Below are positions 9,902-18,883 of a stretch of DNA of 24,594 bases, piece after piece (position 1 is the stretch's first letter; each line of letters opens with the position of its first letter). The position numbers and the translations under genes are program-made. Below the pieces are notes generated by a model. That model was not told where the DNA came from and made no database searches. It saw nothing but the letters and a program-made list of their open reading frames with translations. The DNA lies in assembly GCA_019648995.1 (NCBI GenBank), contig BLXT01008548.1:2032-26625 (forward strand), given 5' to 3'. Source of the stretch: Plakobranchus ocellatus (lineage: Eukaryota; Mollusca; Gastropoda; Plakobranchidae).

Positions 9902-12890
9902 TGAGCTTCAATCAGAGGAGATAACAGAAAAAATTCCGTAAGTAATTTTTTTATGTACGTCGATCATTTCAATGGACATCGACTTAAGCAATGTTGACTG
10001 TACAATAGTCTACATGTAGTGCAACATCGAGAAAACTATCCAATTCATTAGAGTTAGCCTCATAACCTGCCCACACAAATTTAGTTGTGTGTCAAAAAAG
10101 ATATGAAGTAAGATAAGTAACATATTATAGAAGTGGAAAGAAAATCTTTTCTTTTTTTGACATTTAGGATGGTTGGATCACAAAAGCTTTTTTTCTATTA
10201 TTTCCAATTATCTTCAATTATTTTGCTTTATATGTGTAGCTTTAATGCATGATTGCCAACAAATAACTTGACTCAGACTCATCCTAATGGGTCAAAAGTT
10301 GTTAGTGATAGAGACAAAATTTCAAATTCAAATTTTCTTAGCATCTATTTGAAAAAAACTTTAACAGGAACAGAAATGTGCATAGAGTGAAATAAAGATT
10401 ACACTTTTCAAAAATTTTCACAAGCTTGAGTTTTCATCAAAGCTTTTCCTGGAAAGTGAAAAACTCACAAAATGTCAAGCTTATAAATTATGAAACTTTT
10501 GGGCTGGTTTCAAAACATACTGCGATTTGTTTAAGGAGAAAGAAAAATCCATTTATTTAGGAGGTGATAAAGTTACATTATTATGCTTGTTTCAGCAATT
10601 TGGCTTCTATTTGGAACTTGCTACCAACTTGATGTTTAATAATATAATATAAGTACAAAACCTAGAAACACTTTTTTTAAAAAATCCATTTTATACTTTC
10701 TAATAGTAATACTATTTTTAATTATTCAAAAATAAACAGATTGTATAGTAAACATTTTCTTTATAGACATAGCCGGAACCATCAAATCATTTATGCTGTT
10801 TTCCTTGAGTAAAGAAGAAGCCAATCAATTTTTTTTAACCTTACTGGGTTCAGATCACAACTGAGTTATGTTATTATGTTTCTCTAAATATCTCTAGAGC
10901 TAACTCAACATTAGATAAAAAAGCATTCAGAGAGAAGTTGTTTGTCTCCTAAATAAGATGTTTGAAGACACCCTAATTAGATGAGTATTTAAATCCAGAC
11001 ATTATGATTTTAAGTCACAATTCCNNNNNNNNNNNNNNNNNNNNNNNNNNNNNNNNNNNNNNNNNNNNNNNNNNNNNNNNNNNNNNNNNNNNNNNNNNNN
11101 NNNNNNNNNNNNNNNNNNNNNNNNNNNNNNNNNNNNNNNNNNNNNNNNNNNNNNNNNNNNNNNNNNNNNNNNNNNNNNNNNNNNNNNNNNNNNNNNNNNN
11201 NNNNNNNNNNNNNNNNNNNNNNNNNNNNNNNNNNNNNNNNNNNNNNNNNNNNNAAATTTTTGAATTATAAATCACTTTACCCCTGAGGCAGGCAGCTCTC
11301 CCAGCTTTTGATTCAAAGTCTGCTGTGCAAGTCTTCCAGCTCTCCATACATAACGACCTGATGAGGATTAAAAACTGTACATAAATATAGAAAAGCAAAT
11401 CCTAATGTTTGTTACTGTTTTTCATTCTTTCTTTCGTCTGCATTCATTCCCAAAATTCATAATGTTAATAATAATATGCTTGGTGCTTTAAATTAACAAA
11501 ATTGTTGATTTTTTTTTTTGGAAATTATAGATTTTGTCTGGATAATACAGAGTGAAACAAGACATGCTTAAAAATATGGATTTAATCTTATGCATGCTCA
11601 ATGGGAAATAATGCTTTAAGCCTAGGAATTTTGTGCAAATTGGTTTCACTATAAATAAAAGCAGAGTATAAAGAGAACCTGCAGCAAATTGACATACTAA
11701 GAGCTGTAAGTTTCGAGGCTTTTGATGCCATGAAATCAGGCAAGCTTCAAATTGCTTGAAGTAAACAACAAAAGGGTAAAAACTAAAACAATATTTAAGA
11801 TAGGATGCTTTTGATCAACAATACCTTGATTTCTTAATTAACTGCATCAATAAGTTGGAATCTATAATTTACAATCTTCATCAAAATAGCAAGAACTCCA
11901 AATTTTAGGCTTTCAAATATTTATCAAGAGAGCAGAGACTTATAAAAATTGTCTGTCCAGTAACACTACCTGACTCGCAGATTTTTGTACCAGGTTCGAA
12001 AAAAATACTACAATCAAACAAAAGAAACATTGCCAAACACCTAGGATTTTCACAGATTTTGTTATTTTATGCTAAACAAGAAATTAAGTTGCAATCTTTT
12101 TCAACCCAATGCTTTGAAGTAAGTTTTCCATGTATTAAGTTATACTTTAACATTAAGATTGAACATCTCACACATACATGAGTAATTGCCTAAAGGTAGA
12201 CCCCAAAATTGAGTCAATTTTTTTTTTATTTGAAAAAAAAAAAATCCCCAATTACAAAAGAGAAGAGCCCAATTGAGTATCAGTGAGGTAATATACATGC
12301 AGAGTTGGCTAGCAGGAGTAGATCCATGCAAAAAAAAATTTGTCTTTGTCTCTTGACTTGGTGGTGAATGAGATAAATTGTTTATGGGTGACCACTTTTT
12401 TGGTGATTTTGCCATCATAGTTATGTGCGTAACTTATGTGGTTAATTTAGACAGGAAGGATGCATCCAAAACTGATTTTTTAAATATCAAGTAGTATTTC
12501 ATATATGCCATTACACTTACAAAGTCAAAATGTATGTATTGATGAATTCAGTTTTTTCAAATAGGGCTTGTAGAAAATCTTTCGCACATAACTATGATCA
12601 CAGCCCACGTTTTGGCAAACCCTCACATAAATGCTCTGAGACTGAGACAAAAATTTGAATCCATGTTTATATCTGAAGATGATGGAAAATCTATTTAAAG
12701 ACAAACTATATAATATATTCATTAAAAAAAAATCACCTGAATGTCATATATTCATAGTTAAATACTAAATTTGCTTTCATGTCATAGCACCTTGTATAAT
12801 CTTTAAAAAAAAAAAAAGGGCATTGCACTTTTGCTCACCGGCAAAACCCACTGCAGCCAATCCGAGCCCAGCAAGGATCAATCCTGTCGC
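7344..12890 (-). CDS. DNAJC19: DNAJC19 / TIM14 (PAM18), mitochondrial import motor J-protein; five-exon coding span
   Basis: The product is the J-domain subunit of the presequence-translocase motor, anchored in the mitochondrial inner membrane; it stimulates the ATPase of matrix Hsp70 to pull precursors in (family knowledge). Five minus-strand exons (12839-12890, 11281-11357, 9556-9632, 8857-8927, 7344-7420) join with GT/AG boundaries and matching phases. With one initiator Met they give 118 residues, close to the human 116. Domains in order: a Gly/Ala-rich transmembrane helix (about residues 4-18, ending GFAG), a linker, the family signature [15 protein letters not shown] (49-63), then the J domain with ILGVSPSASK (66-75), RIMLLN (84-89), HPD at 90-92, [15 protein letters not shown] (94-108) and a short tail. 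The intact HPD separates it from the TIM16 pseudo-J partner, and the length from the longer DNAJC15. The initiating exon is not resolved. Confidence 0.95.
7584..7690. repeat. (GAA)n(GGA)n(GAA)n purine tract in the last DNAJC19 intron
   Basis: There are 107 bases with no pyrimidine on the plus strand: GAA units, then GGA units at about 7609-7640, then AGA units to 7690. In the DNAJC19 transcript it is a pure UUC/UCC tract ending about 163 nt before the last exon's acceptor. Arg- and Phe-rich frames here are repeat artefacts. Confidence 0.93.
8254..8283. repeat. Three-copy 9-bp repeat TGACCACAT
   Basis: TGACCACAT, TGACCACAC and TGACCACAT are in direct tandem, followed by TGA, inside the last DNAJC19 intron. 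Each unit contains TGACCA, which resembles a nuclear-receptor half-site at spacing 3. Function is speculative. Confidence 0.6.
8857..8927 (-). CDS. DNAJC19: DNAJC19 exon with J-domain helix II and the HPD loop
   Basis: This exon is 71 nt. Its first base completes Ser, then it reads [20 protein letters not shown] followed by PDR, and its last base begins a Gly codon. The acceptor is TCTATTCAG. The donor, GGG|GTCAGT, has C at +3 and looks weak. HPD is the Hsp70-activating tripeptide. If the intron were retained, the frame would stay open for 19 codons after the RG pair and stop at 8795-8797, which would cut off the J-domain C-terminal helix. Confidence 0.96.
9556..9632 (-). CDS. DNAJC19: DNAJC19 exon with the TIM14 signature
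   Basis: This exon is 77 nt and starts in phase 0 after an ATTACAG acceptor. It encodes [20 protein letters not shown] and then LILGV, ending with AG of a Ser codon before a GTGAGT donor. The [15 protein letters not shown] block is the most diagnostic stretch of TIM14 proteins and opens the J domain. Confidence 0.97.
9821..9901. repeat. (GA)n microsatellite in a DNAJC19 intron
   Basis: A perfect GA dinucleotide run of about 70 bases (9821-9890) is followed by one AA interruption and a few more units. It lies about 190 nt upstream, in transcript order, of the exon at 9556-9632, and appears as CU repeats in the DNAJC19 transcript. Confidence 0.95.
11025..11253. other. Assembly gap of 229 N
   Basis: This run of N lies within the DNAJC19 intron between the 11281-11357 and 9556-9632 exons. 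The joined protein has family-normal length across this junction, so no coding exon needs to be hidden here. Confidence 0.99.
11281..11357 (-). CDS. DNAJC19: DNAJC19 exon encoding the linker after the membrane helix
   Basis: This exon is 77 nt and enters with two bases that complete the Gly codon. It then reads [19 protein letters not shown] and ELPASG. The acceptor is CCTCATCAG and the donor GGG|GTAAAG. Only the RYV start and a Leu-Pro motif before AFS are conserved with the human protein, as expected for this linker. The donor lies 27 bases from the edge of the N gap, which falls in the intron and removes no coding sequence. Confidence 0.93.
12839..12890 (-). CDS. DNAJC19: DNAJC19 first recognised coding exon (transmembrane helix)
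   Basis: This exon is 52 nt and enters in phase 0. It encodes [17 protein letters not shown] plus the first base of a Gly codon. The acceptor reads TTTTCAG and the donor CCG|GTGAGC. It supplies the inner-membrane anchor, and the trailing GFAG followed by RYV in the next exon is the family pattern at the end of this helix. No start codon lies in the exon, so translation must begin in an upstream exon that adds only one or a few residues if the protein has family-typical length. Confidence 0.93.
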
Positions 12891-13755
12891 CTGAAAATCA
12901 TTTATATAATAAATGCAAATTATTTATTAAATTATACTAGATAGAGTATTAAAAATGCTTTTTAGAATCATAAATCTTACACTGTAACAAAAGCTCTGGT
13001 TCATTTTAAAATGCAAACTACCTGCTCATTTTGACAAGTAACAGCAACAAAAAAAAGCAATGACATTAAAATGAACAGGATGATGCAACAAATCTTCCCA
13101 AATCATTAAGATTTTTCCAGTGACAGAGCATCATAGGTGAGAGCAAAGGCTCACAAAGGCTCTTGCCCTTCAAACTCATCAATTTATAGTTTACAACAGT
13201 TTTCAATATCAACTTCAATTGTCAGTGTTATAGTTTTTGCAGCAAAAAAAAAAAACCACAAAACCTCAAGGAACTTTGAGCACTTGGGGAGTACATGCAC
13301 TCCCCTGTATTCAATATCTTTTAAAGTAATTTAAGCTTTATTAAATAGACACACACCTAAATTCATACACTTCTTTTATCTTGATTCTTCAAATAAGGGC
13401 CTAGATCCAGATGTAAATGTGCATGCATAAAAATACTAAATAGTTATACCACACCTATGGAGATCTACCTTCTTACTAACTGAAAGAGATATGGGACTAA
13501 AATTTACCCATCTTTAAATCCTTAACTAGTGACAATATGTGTAGATTTTCTACACCACAATAAATCACTTTTTTCCTGTTTGATAGTTGTATCTTTTTAT
13601 TATCAAGTGCATGACAATTTGATTTCTGAGTATTAATTACTAGATCTAATCAGAGTCAGAGCAAAAGGAATGATTATTTCATCATTTTTTTTAAATTCAA
13701 TTTCTGGCGTAATTACTTTGATACTTTGATTTCTTTGGACATTTTCGGCAATTAC

Positions 13756-13888
13756 CATACTCATCTCATCAATTACTCTTGATGTTCAGAAAATTTTAAA
13801 TCCTTCAAATGTTTTCACGTCAGTTTCCCATGAAACTGTTCTACACCTAAGGTTAGCTTACATCTTAATGGATTAAAATGCATACCAT
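13756..13888 (-). other. Candidate initiator exons for DNAJC19 (ATG followed directly by a donor)
   Basis: The first recognised coding exon starts in phase 0 without a Met. Two minus-strand sites offer an ATG immediately followed by a possible donor in the right phase: ATG|GTATGC (ATG at 13886-13888) and ATG|GTAATT (ATG at 13756-13758, with a second in-frame ATG two codons earlier at 13762-13764). Either gives a family-like N-terminus. A longer alternative at 15933-15953 (MQARSGK, donor GTGCAA) fits the family less well. The choice is unresolved. Confidence 0.3.
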
Positions 13889-13993
13889 GTGTGGTTTTAC
13901 TTCACGAGCCAGGGGCTGATCTTGGGAGTCGAGTATTGTAGTAGGCATTTAAACTGCATGAAAATGGGGATCTGATCTAAATAGGCCTAGATT

Positions 13994-14230
13994 TAGATCT
14001 AGATCTATGTTAAAAGATAAACTGTCGAATCGTCTCTAATAAAAATTTTCGTTCACTTTAAGGTCACACCTCTAGACTAGATGCAGTTCCAAATTAGATG
14101 TAGATCTGATAATAACTGGTCTGGATCTTGATCTACAGATATTTTCTTATAAAAGATCTTTCACAATAATACTAGATCTAGAAATCTTGAGAGCATTTAG
14201 AATCTAGATCTAGAATCTAGAACTAGATCT
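13994..14230. repeat. AGATCT / TCTAGA-rich cryptic repeat
   Basis: Seven AGATCT hexamers and several TCTAGA words are packed into about 240 bases, partly in tandem (TAGATCTAGATCT). Related words occur at 13640, 16216 and 16366, the last with TAGGCCTA. This looks like a degenerate short-period satellite. Confidence 0.7.
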
Positions 14231-14700
14231 GAGGACTTTTTCAAGTTTTTGAGTGCCACAAGACACAACTGTTGACTAAAATAAGTTTAATTTCTCACGA
14301 CTTGGACCTGATATCATGTTAATATAAAATTTCAAATATAATAAGATTTAATCTAAAAGTTTATTCATAATTTAGACAAATCTAATTTCTTTGTTTTTCA
14401 ATAACTTATCCAGCTAATGGATCTGATGACATTCACTTTATCATGCTGCCTGGTTATGTATTGTTTACTATCAAGGTCCTTCGTGTTTCGGTGAAAATTC
14501 CACTTAGAGTTTTTTAAAAAAGCTAATGTTATCCAGTATCTTACTATCATTGAATGTTACTGGATAGCCATCATTAGCCATAAACACCTGTTGTCCATCA
14601 CTAGCTCTCTTCTGAGAAAATCTACCGTCGTGCTATTGGCAGTAAATTACATTTTTTCTGCACTATAACAGTGTTTGGTTGTGATCAGTATGGTGTCAAA

Positions 14701-14779
<79 letters not shown>
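14701..14779. repeat. (ATT)n microsatellite
   Basis: About 26 uninterrupted TAT/ATT units. The poly-Ile frame on the minus strand is an artefact of it. Confidence 0.97.
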
Positions 14780-15052
14780 ATTAAAACAAAGTAAATAGAT
14801 AAACAAACTAAAAAAAAAAAGGTTATCAAATCAGCATTGAGGAGGCATGCAATCTTTACATGAAGACGCAATCAAAGGTTTTAAATTATTTTTTACTGAG
14901 AGTATGGCGTTTTAGTTCAGTGATTGGAGGCTCAACAGCGTAAGCGTGAACAAAAATTCTTACTGCTCTTTTAAGTTGGTGTAGCTGTTGTTTAAAGCAC
15001 TTTTTTATGTTGCTGTTGTTATCATTTGTTGCTATGTTGCAGTTGTTACAGT

Positions 15053-15055
<3 letters not shown>

Positions 15056-15104
<49 letters not shown>

Positions 15105-15109
15105 ATGCT

Positions 15110-15180
<71 letters not shown>

Positions 15181-15188
15181 TAATAATA

Positions 15189-15232
<44 letters not shown>
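15056..15232. repeat. Compound trinucleotide array (CTG)(ATG)(ATA)(ATG)
   Basis: (GCT/CTG)n at 15056-15085 is followed by (ATG)n to 15107, (ATA)n at about 15111-15190 with one ATG interruption, then (ATG)n to 15231. Adjacent blocks differ by single base changes in the unit. Poly-Ala/Asp/Asn/Ile frames here are artefacts. Confidence 0.97.
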
Positions 15233-15779
15233 AGTAAAAAATTTGGACTTCAACAAAAGAGAGAGGGACAGAAAAAGATTACACTAAAGCATAAATCTTT
15301 GTTTTTTAAATCTTTATGCAAAAATGTTTGGAAATGGGAAATATTCTTCAGGTTTTATTGATATCAGTCACTGGACCTTTAAGTAATAGCTACTTAGCTA
15401 CAAATCTAATAGAATAATTTCAAAGATTTCAAGTTGAAAGTTAAAAAAAAAAATCTATAGTTACATTGCTTTGCGTTTTCTATTATTTAAATTTATTACA
15501 GTAGATTATTCTAAAAAGAGAGCCAAAAAAGCTGTTTGATATTTTTAATATAATGTTTTTTGCTTTAAATTTAGATTTTAGTCGTTAATTTGCGACATAT
15601 TTTCACATGTCGAACTACAAAACACAATTCCTAAATTGCTTTAAAATAGTATGAATAATTATATTTCAAATAGACCTTATGTCAACTTTTCCCAGTTTAG
15701 GCGAAAAGAAAGTTTCAATGCTGATCTCCAAAAGAGGCTTAATTATTTATTGTACCTAAGAAGCTAAAGAGTAACAAAA

Positions 15780-16065
15780 TGCAACAGCCTGGTAGAGAAA
15801 TAACGTGTGCGCTCAGTTCGTATTATCTCTACTAGGTAGAGAAATATTTACTATTCAGTCAAAGTTCTCATGTGGATGGTAATACAACAGTCTCCAGCAG
15901 TTATTATAAACTATCAACAAACAGTCTTGCACTTTGCCACTTCTTGCTTGCATCGCTCGATGCTGTCTTAGCCCTGCAGTCTATGAAGGAAGAAATTCTA
16001 GATTAGATTAGATACACATCCCAACTTATACATTTAAAATCTGACAAAAGTGCCAGATTAGCAAC
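15780..16065. promoter_or_regulatory. Probable promoter region upstream of TMEM254, possibly shared
   Basis: This is the sequence immediately before the TMEM254 start. It contains small dyads: the near-palindrome TCTCTACTAGGTAGAGA at 15827-15843, and the inverted repeat GCATCGCTCGATGC at 15950-15963 in a locally CpG-containing stretch. No clear TATA box was identified. DNAJC19 is transcribed away from it on the other strand, so it may serve both genes if the DNAJC19 first exon lies close by. Promoter function is inferred from position only. Confidence 0.35.
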
Positions 16066-16200
16066 ATGAGTGTGGAGAGAAAGAGCAAGAAAAGGCCCCA
16101 ATCCAAGCGTGGAGGCTCCTCAAAATTCAATCCAAATTATTTTGCTCTGCCACATCCGATTTGGATGATTGTGATACCTTTTGGAATATTGCTGCTTGTG
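16066..16200 (+). CDS. TMEM254: TMEM254 exon 1 with start codon
   Basis: Translation starts at ATG 16066-16068 in the context GCAACATGA and runs 45 codons to GTG|GTACAG. The donor is not strong, and an alternative one codon earlier (CTT|GTGGTA) would keep the frame. If unspliced, the frame ends at TAG 16219-16221 after six more codons, giving a 51-residue single-helix product. The exon carries the basic N-terminal tail and the first hydrophobic segment. Confidence 0.82.
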
Positions 16201-18883
16201 GTACAGTATATCAAGCTCTAGATCTCGTTTCCGTTACTATTCAAACTTCAAAACATAATATTCTTCATTGTATTCTAGAAAGGAAGGCATAGTTGTTCTG
16301 TCACCCCACTATCTTACCAGAAATACAAAAAAAGTCAATTTAAAGTCACCGTTTACAAGCCTATAGATCTAGGCCTACAATGTAGATTAGGCCTAGACTT
16401 TAATGTACTGACAATCACAATCACTCTATAAGCAGTCAATTTTTGTCAACATTAGATCATAAAAAATAATTACATGCATCAATTTAAAGTCAATGACTTC
16501 TTGAATTAGATCAAGCATATAAAAATTTGTCCAATTGATTAGAAGTTTACTGGTGGTGTTTGAAGTAATCGTACCAAAGAACATTTTCACCATCATATAA
16601 ATATTTAAAGATAACTTTAGAATGAGTGCAATGGTTCATTGATGACTCTTTTTTTCTTTTAATTTTATAAGTAATTCTTTCTTTATCCATACTACTTTAA
16701 GAATATTCTATTTAAATTATTGCAACTGCATTCCCAGAGGCCAAACCAATGATAGTTAGAGGGAGAAAAGCAGGGTTGCATCTTTATATAAACTTCATTA
16801 AAATATAGAGAAATGTGATTGTTATAAAACTTTCATTTCTTGATTTACATTTTAATGTTCAAGATAGTAATATATTTATTATCTGTACATTATTTTGTTT
16901 TTTACCTTTGAAAAGAAAAAAAATCAGAACGATACTAAAAACTTCCTATAGATGTCTTGAGACTGGTTTTAATATCCAGTTGGATGTCGCATGTTGTTAA
17001 AACAAAATTTAGGTTTTTTTCCCTTTCAGCTTCAAGCGTTTATAATAATATAATCTTTGAATTCTGTCTTTAAAAGATCTGTAGCTTTATTCTCTAGTCT
17101 TAACAAAATTCACAGAAGGCAGAGTCAGGCAATATTTTTTTATTAGTGATTTAAATTCAAAATGTGTCTTGCTGCTGATCACCTGATTTTTGCAGCGTCC
17201 CTGCAGTTAAGCGTCTTTCAAGCCTGTTATGCCTCCCAAACACATCATTGGGAATCTTATCTCAACCCACATTCCACTTTTAGGCTTTTGAATATTCAGA
17301 AGGGATGGTAGCAAAAAAAATTGAAAATGTTTCTCTGTAATGTTTGTTGATGAGATTCATTGATTTTTGTATCTTTCACTATTTTTTTCATCCTTGAATG
17401 GCAGTGTGTAAATCATTTTCAACGTTAAGAAAAAAAAATTTGATTTCTGCATTTTACTGTACAATTTTACAATCAAGTTTAAAACTGAATTTAGTCCATA
17501 TTTCATAATCTCTAATTTTCTCGTAAATATGGCAGGTATCAACCTTTCAACCTGATAGCCTTCCAGACTTCTTAGGACCTCTTGGTAGCTTTGCGAAACT
17601 TATGGGCACTCAATATAACAATATCTGTGTTCTTCTGTAAGTATATTATATGAATATCAGTAATTTTTTATCTGAATTCGATGACTAATGTAGGCCTATA
17701 CGAAAATTAGAGTAGCATTGACAGAAGGGTCAAAATATTGAAACAGTTTTTGAAATTGAAGTTCTGTGGCTGGCTATTTGGTTACTCCAAGTCACTGGTG
17801 TTACAAGTAAAGCCTTTTAAGGTCATGGTATAGATAAATGTAAACTATCGATAATGCAATACATTGCAAAGATTTTTAGTAATAGAAGCTGTTTTTGTAG
17901 ATCACATGTGCTTATTCTGAAAGTTTTCTGAGTTGAAATCTGAGAAAGCTTATCTGACTTGGCTGGTTTTTCCTGGTAAAATTCTGCAAACTCAGTTCTG
18001 TGTATTTTAATTAAGACCCCCGAGATATGGTTTTTTTTTTGTTTATTTTATTGCAGATTTATATTATTTGTTTATTTTATAGCAAATGTTTTCTGAGTTT
18101 ATGGTATTGCAGATGTGTATTCTGTGTTATAGGGATATATTCTGTGTTTATTTTATTGCAGACATGTACTCTGCGTTTATTGCAGACATGTATTCTGTGT
18201 TTATGTTGTTGCAGATATGTATTCTATGCTTATTTTATTGCAGATGTGTATTTTGTGCGGTCGCTCACAGTGCAGAAGCAGCCTATGCTGGGAAGATTTG
18301 CCAGTGAGTTTGGATTTCCATTATATTTTTTTGTGCATGTAATGCGTAGTCACTCAACAGACATCTTTTAAACTAAATGACATTGAATTCTAGCCAGTCA
18401 TATGGTTCAAAGATTATTTTGTTGTTCTAAAACATCGTTCTATCTACTGTTTATAAATTTTGCAATACCTTGAAGCAATCTCTCTTAATTTTGTCCATCC
18501 AGTGTCCCATCGCAGGAAAATAATACCATTATTTCCCACATCATATTATTAGATTTATTTCTAGGTTTGTTATGTGTTACTAATCAAGCCAAAACAAAGG
18601 GGAAATTCTCATGTTATATTATGTCTAAGTTATGGTTGTCTTTATTATAACATTCTGGAAATTACAGTTGTATTTTTTTTTTTTTTTTTTTTTGTGATAA
18701 TAGCAAAATCGTACAATTTTAAAGTTCAGTATTTTTATTTGTGTGAATATTTTCTTTCTCTGCAGTGACAGAGGCATGACAACTTCCGCTACGATCAAGT
18801 GGGTTGCCTCCACCTTTATTTTTGGATTTGCATCCCTTCTCTTGCGACTCGTGCCTTATAAACCTGACTATAAAATAGTGTGA
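16066..18883 (+). CDS. TMEM254: TMEM254-family small multi-pass membrane protein; four exons
   Basis: Exons 16066-16200, 17536-17636, 18244-18303 and 18766-18883 join in phase to encode 137 residues; the human protein, about 123 residues, is of little-known function. In order: a basic N-terminal tail (KSKKRPQSKRGGSSK, residues 6-20), a first hydrophobic segment (about 32-46), a loop with the diagnostic LGPLGSF (58-64), a second hydrophobic segment (about 75-86) leading into AHSAEAAYAGKICHDRG (86-102, matching the human IHVGESLYAIVLCKHKG), and a third (WVASTFIFGFASLLLRLV, 111-128) with a charged tail. From GPLG to the Gly after the Cys-rich stretch the spacing equals that of the human protein. 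This fixes the exon 3 acceptor despite several repeats of it upstream. Three membrane helices are inferred by eye. Confidence 0.87.
17536..17636 (+). CDS. TMEM254: TMEM254 exon 2
   Basis: This exon is 101 nt and enters in phase 0 after ATGGCAG. It encodes VSTFQPDSLPDFLGPLGSF and continues AKLMGTQYNNICVL, ending with two bases of a Leu codon before GTAAGT. The LGPLG motif with its following Phe is the best sequence match to TMEM254. Confidence 0.88.
18040..18258 (+). repeat. Tandem repeat of an intron-exon junction (splice acceptor array)
   Basis: A unit of about 29 bases, roughly TTTATTTTATTGCAG followed by AYATGTATTCTGTG, is repeated with drift up to and including the true start of TMEM254 exon 3. 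AG acceptors end at 18056, 18082, 18112, 18132, 18161, 18185, 18214 and 18243. Each unit carries a pyrimidine-rich tract, an AG and a copy of the first 12-14 exon bases, so the junction itself was duplicated. Only the acceptor ending at 18132 is in frame with the last one; it would add 37 residues. Confidence 0.8.
18244..18303 (+). CDS. TMEM254: TMEM254 exon 3
   Basis: This exon is 60 nt. Its first base completes Leu, then it reads CVFCAVAHSAEAAYAGKIC and ends with CA of a His codon before GTGAGT. The acceptor is TTTTATTGCAG at 18243, the last of a series of near-identical acceptors. It was chosen because it gives exactly the family spacing between the LGPLG loop and the Cys-Gly region. Confidence 0.85.
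18766..18883 (+). CDS. TMEM254: TMEM254 exon 4 with stop codon
   Basis: The acceptor is TTTCTTTCTCTGCAG. One base completes His, then the exon encodes DRGMTTSATIKWVASTFIFG and FASLLLRLVPYKPDYKIV before TGA at 18881-18883. It contains the last hydrophobic helix and a short cytosol-like charged tail, as in the family. Confidence 0.88.

Larger units (their letters stand above)
12891..15780. other. Intron 1 and/or intergenic region between DNAJC19 and TMEM254
   Basis: About 2.9 kb hold no recognised coding sequence beyond possible single-Met initiator exons. Contents: a 20-bp near-palindrome (13286-13305), an AGATCT-rich cluster (13994-14230), an imperfect stem-loop (14522-14579) and two large trinucleotide arrays. 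Confidence 0.6.

Noticed and set aside
11004-11398. Long frames spanning the N gap
   Set aside because: They exist only because N is uninterpreted; the real coding sequence here is the 77-nt DNAJC19 exon in another frame.
7344-12890. Assignment of the J-protein gene to DNAJC15 or to TIM16
   Set aside because: The product is too short for DNAJC15, and the intact HPD rules out TIM16, whose J-like domain lacks it.
15026-15361. Frame with poly-Ala, poly-Asp and poly-Asn
   Set aside because: It is a translation of the compound trinucleotide array; there is no flanking coding signal.
18040-18258. Possible CRISPR-like array of short spaced repeats
   Set aside because: Units are contiguous and drifted with no unique spacers, and the setting is a eukaryotic intron-exon boundary.
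18027-18371. A 114-codon frame and an overlapping 73-codon frame as independent Cys/Leu-rich proteins
   Set aside because: They run through the tandem acceptor array into TMEM254 exon 3; only the exon part fits the family.
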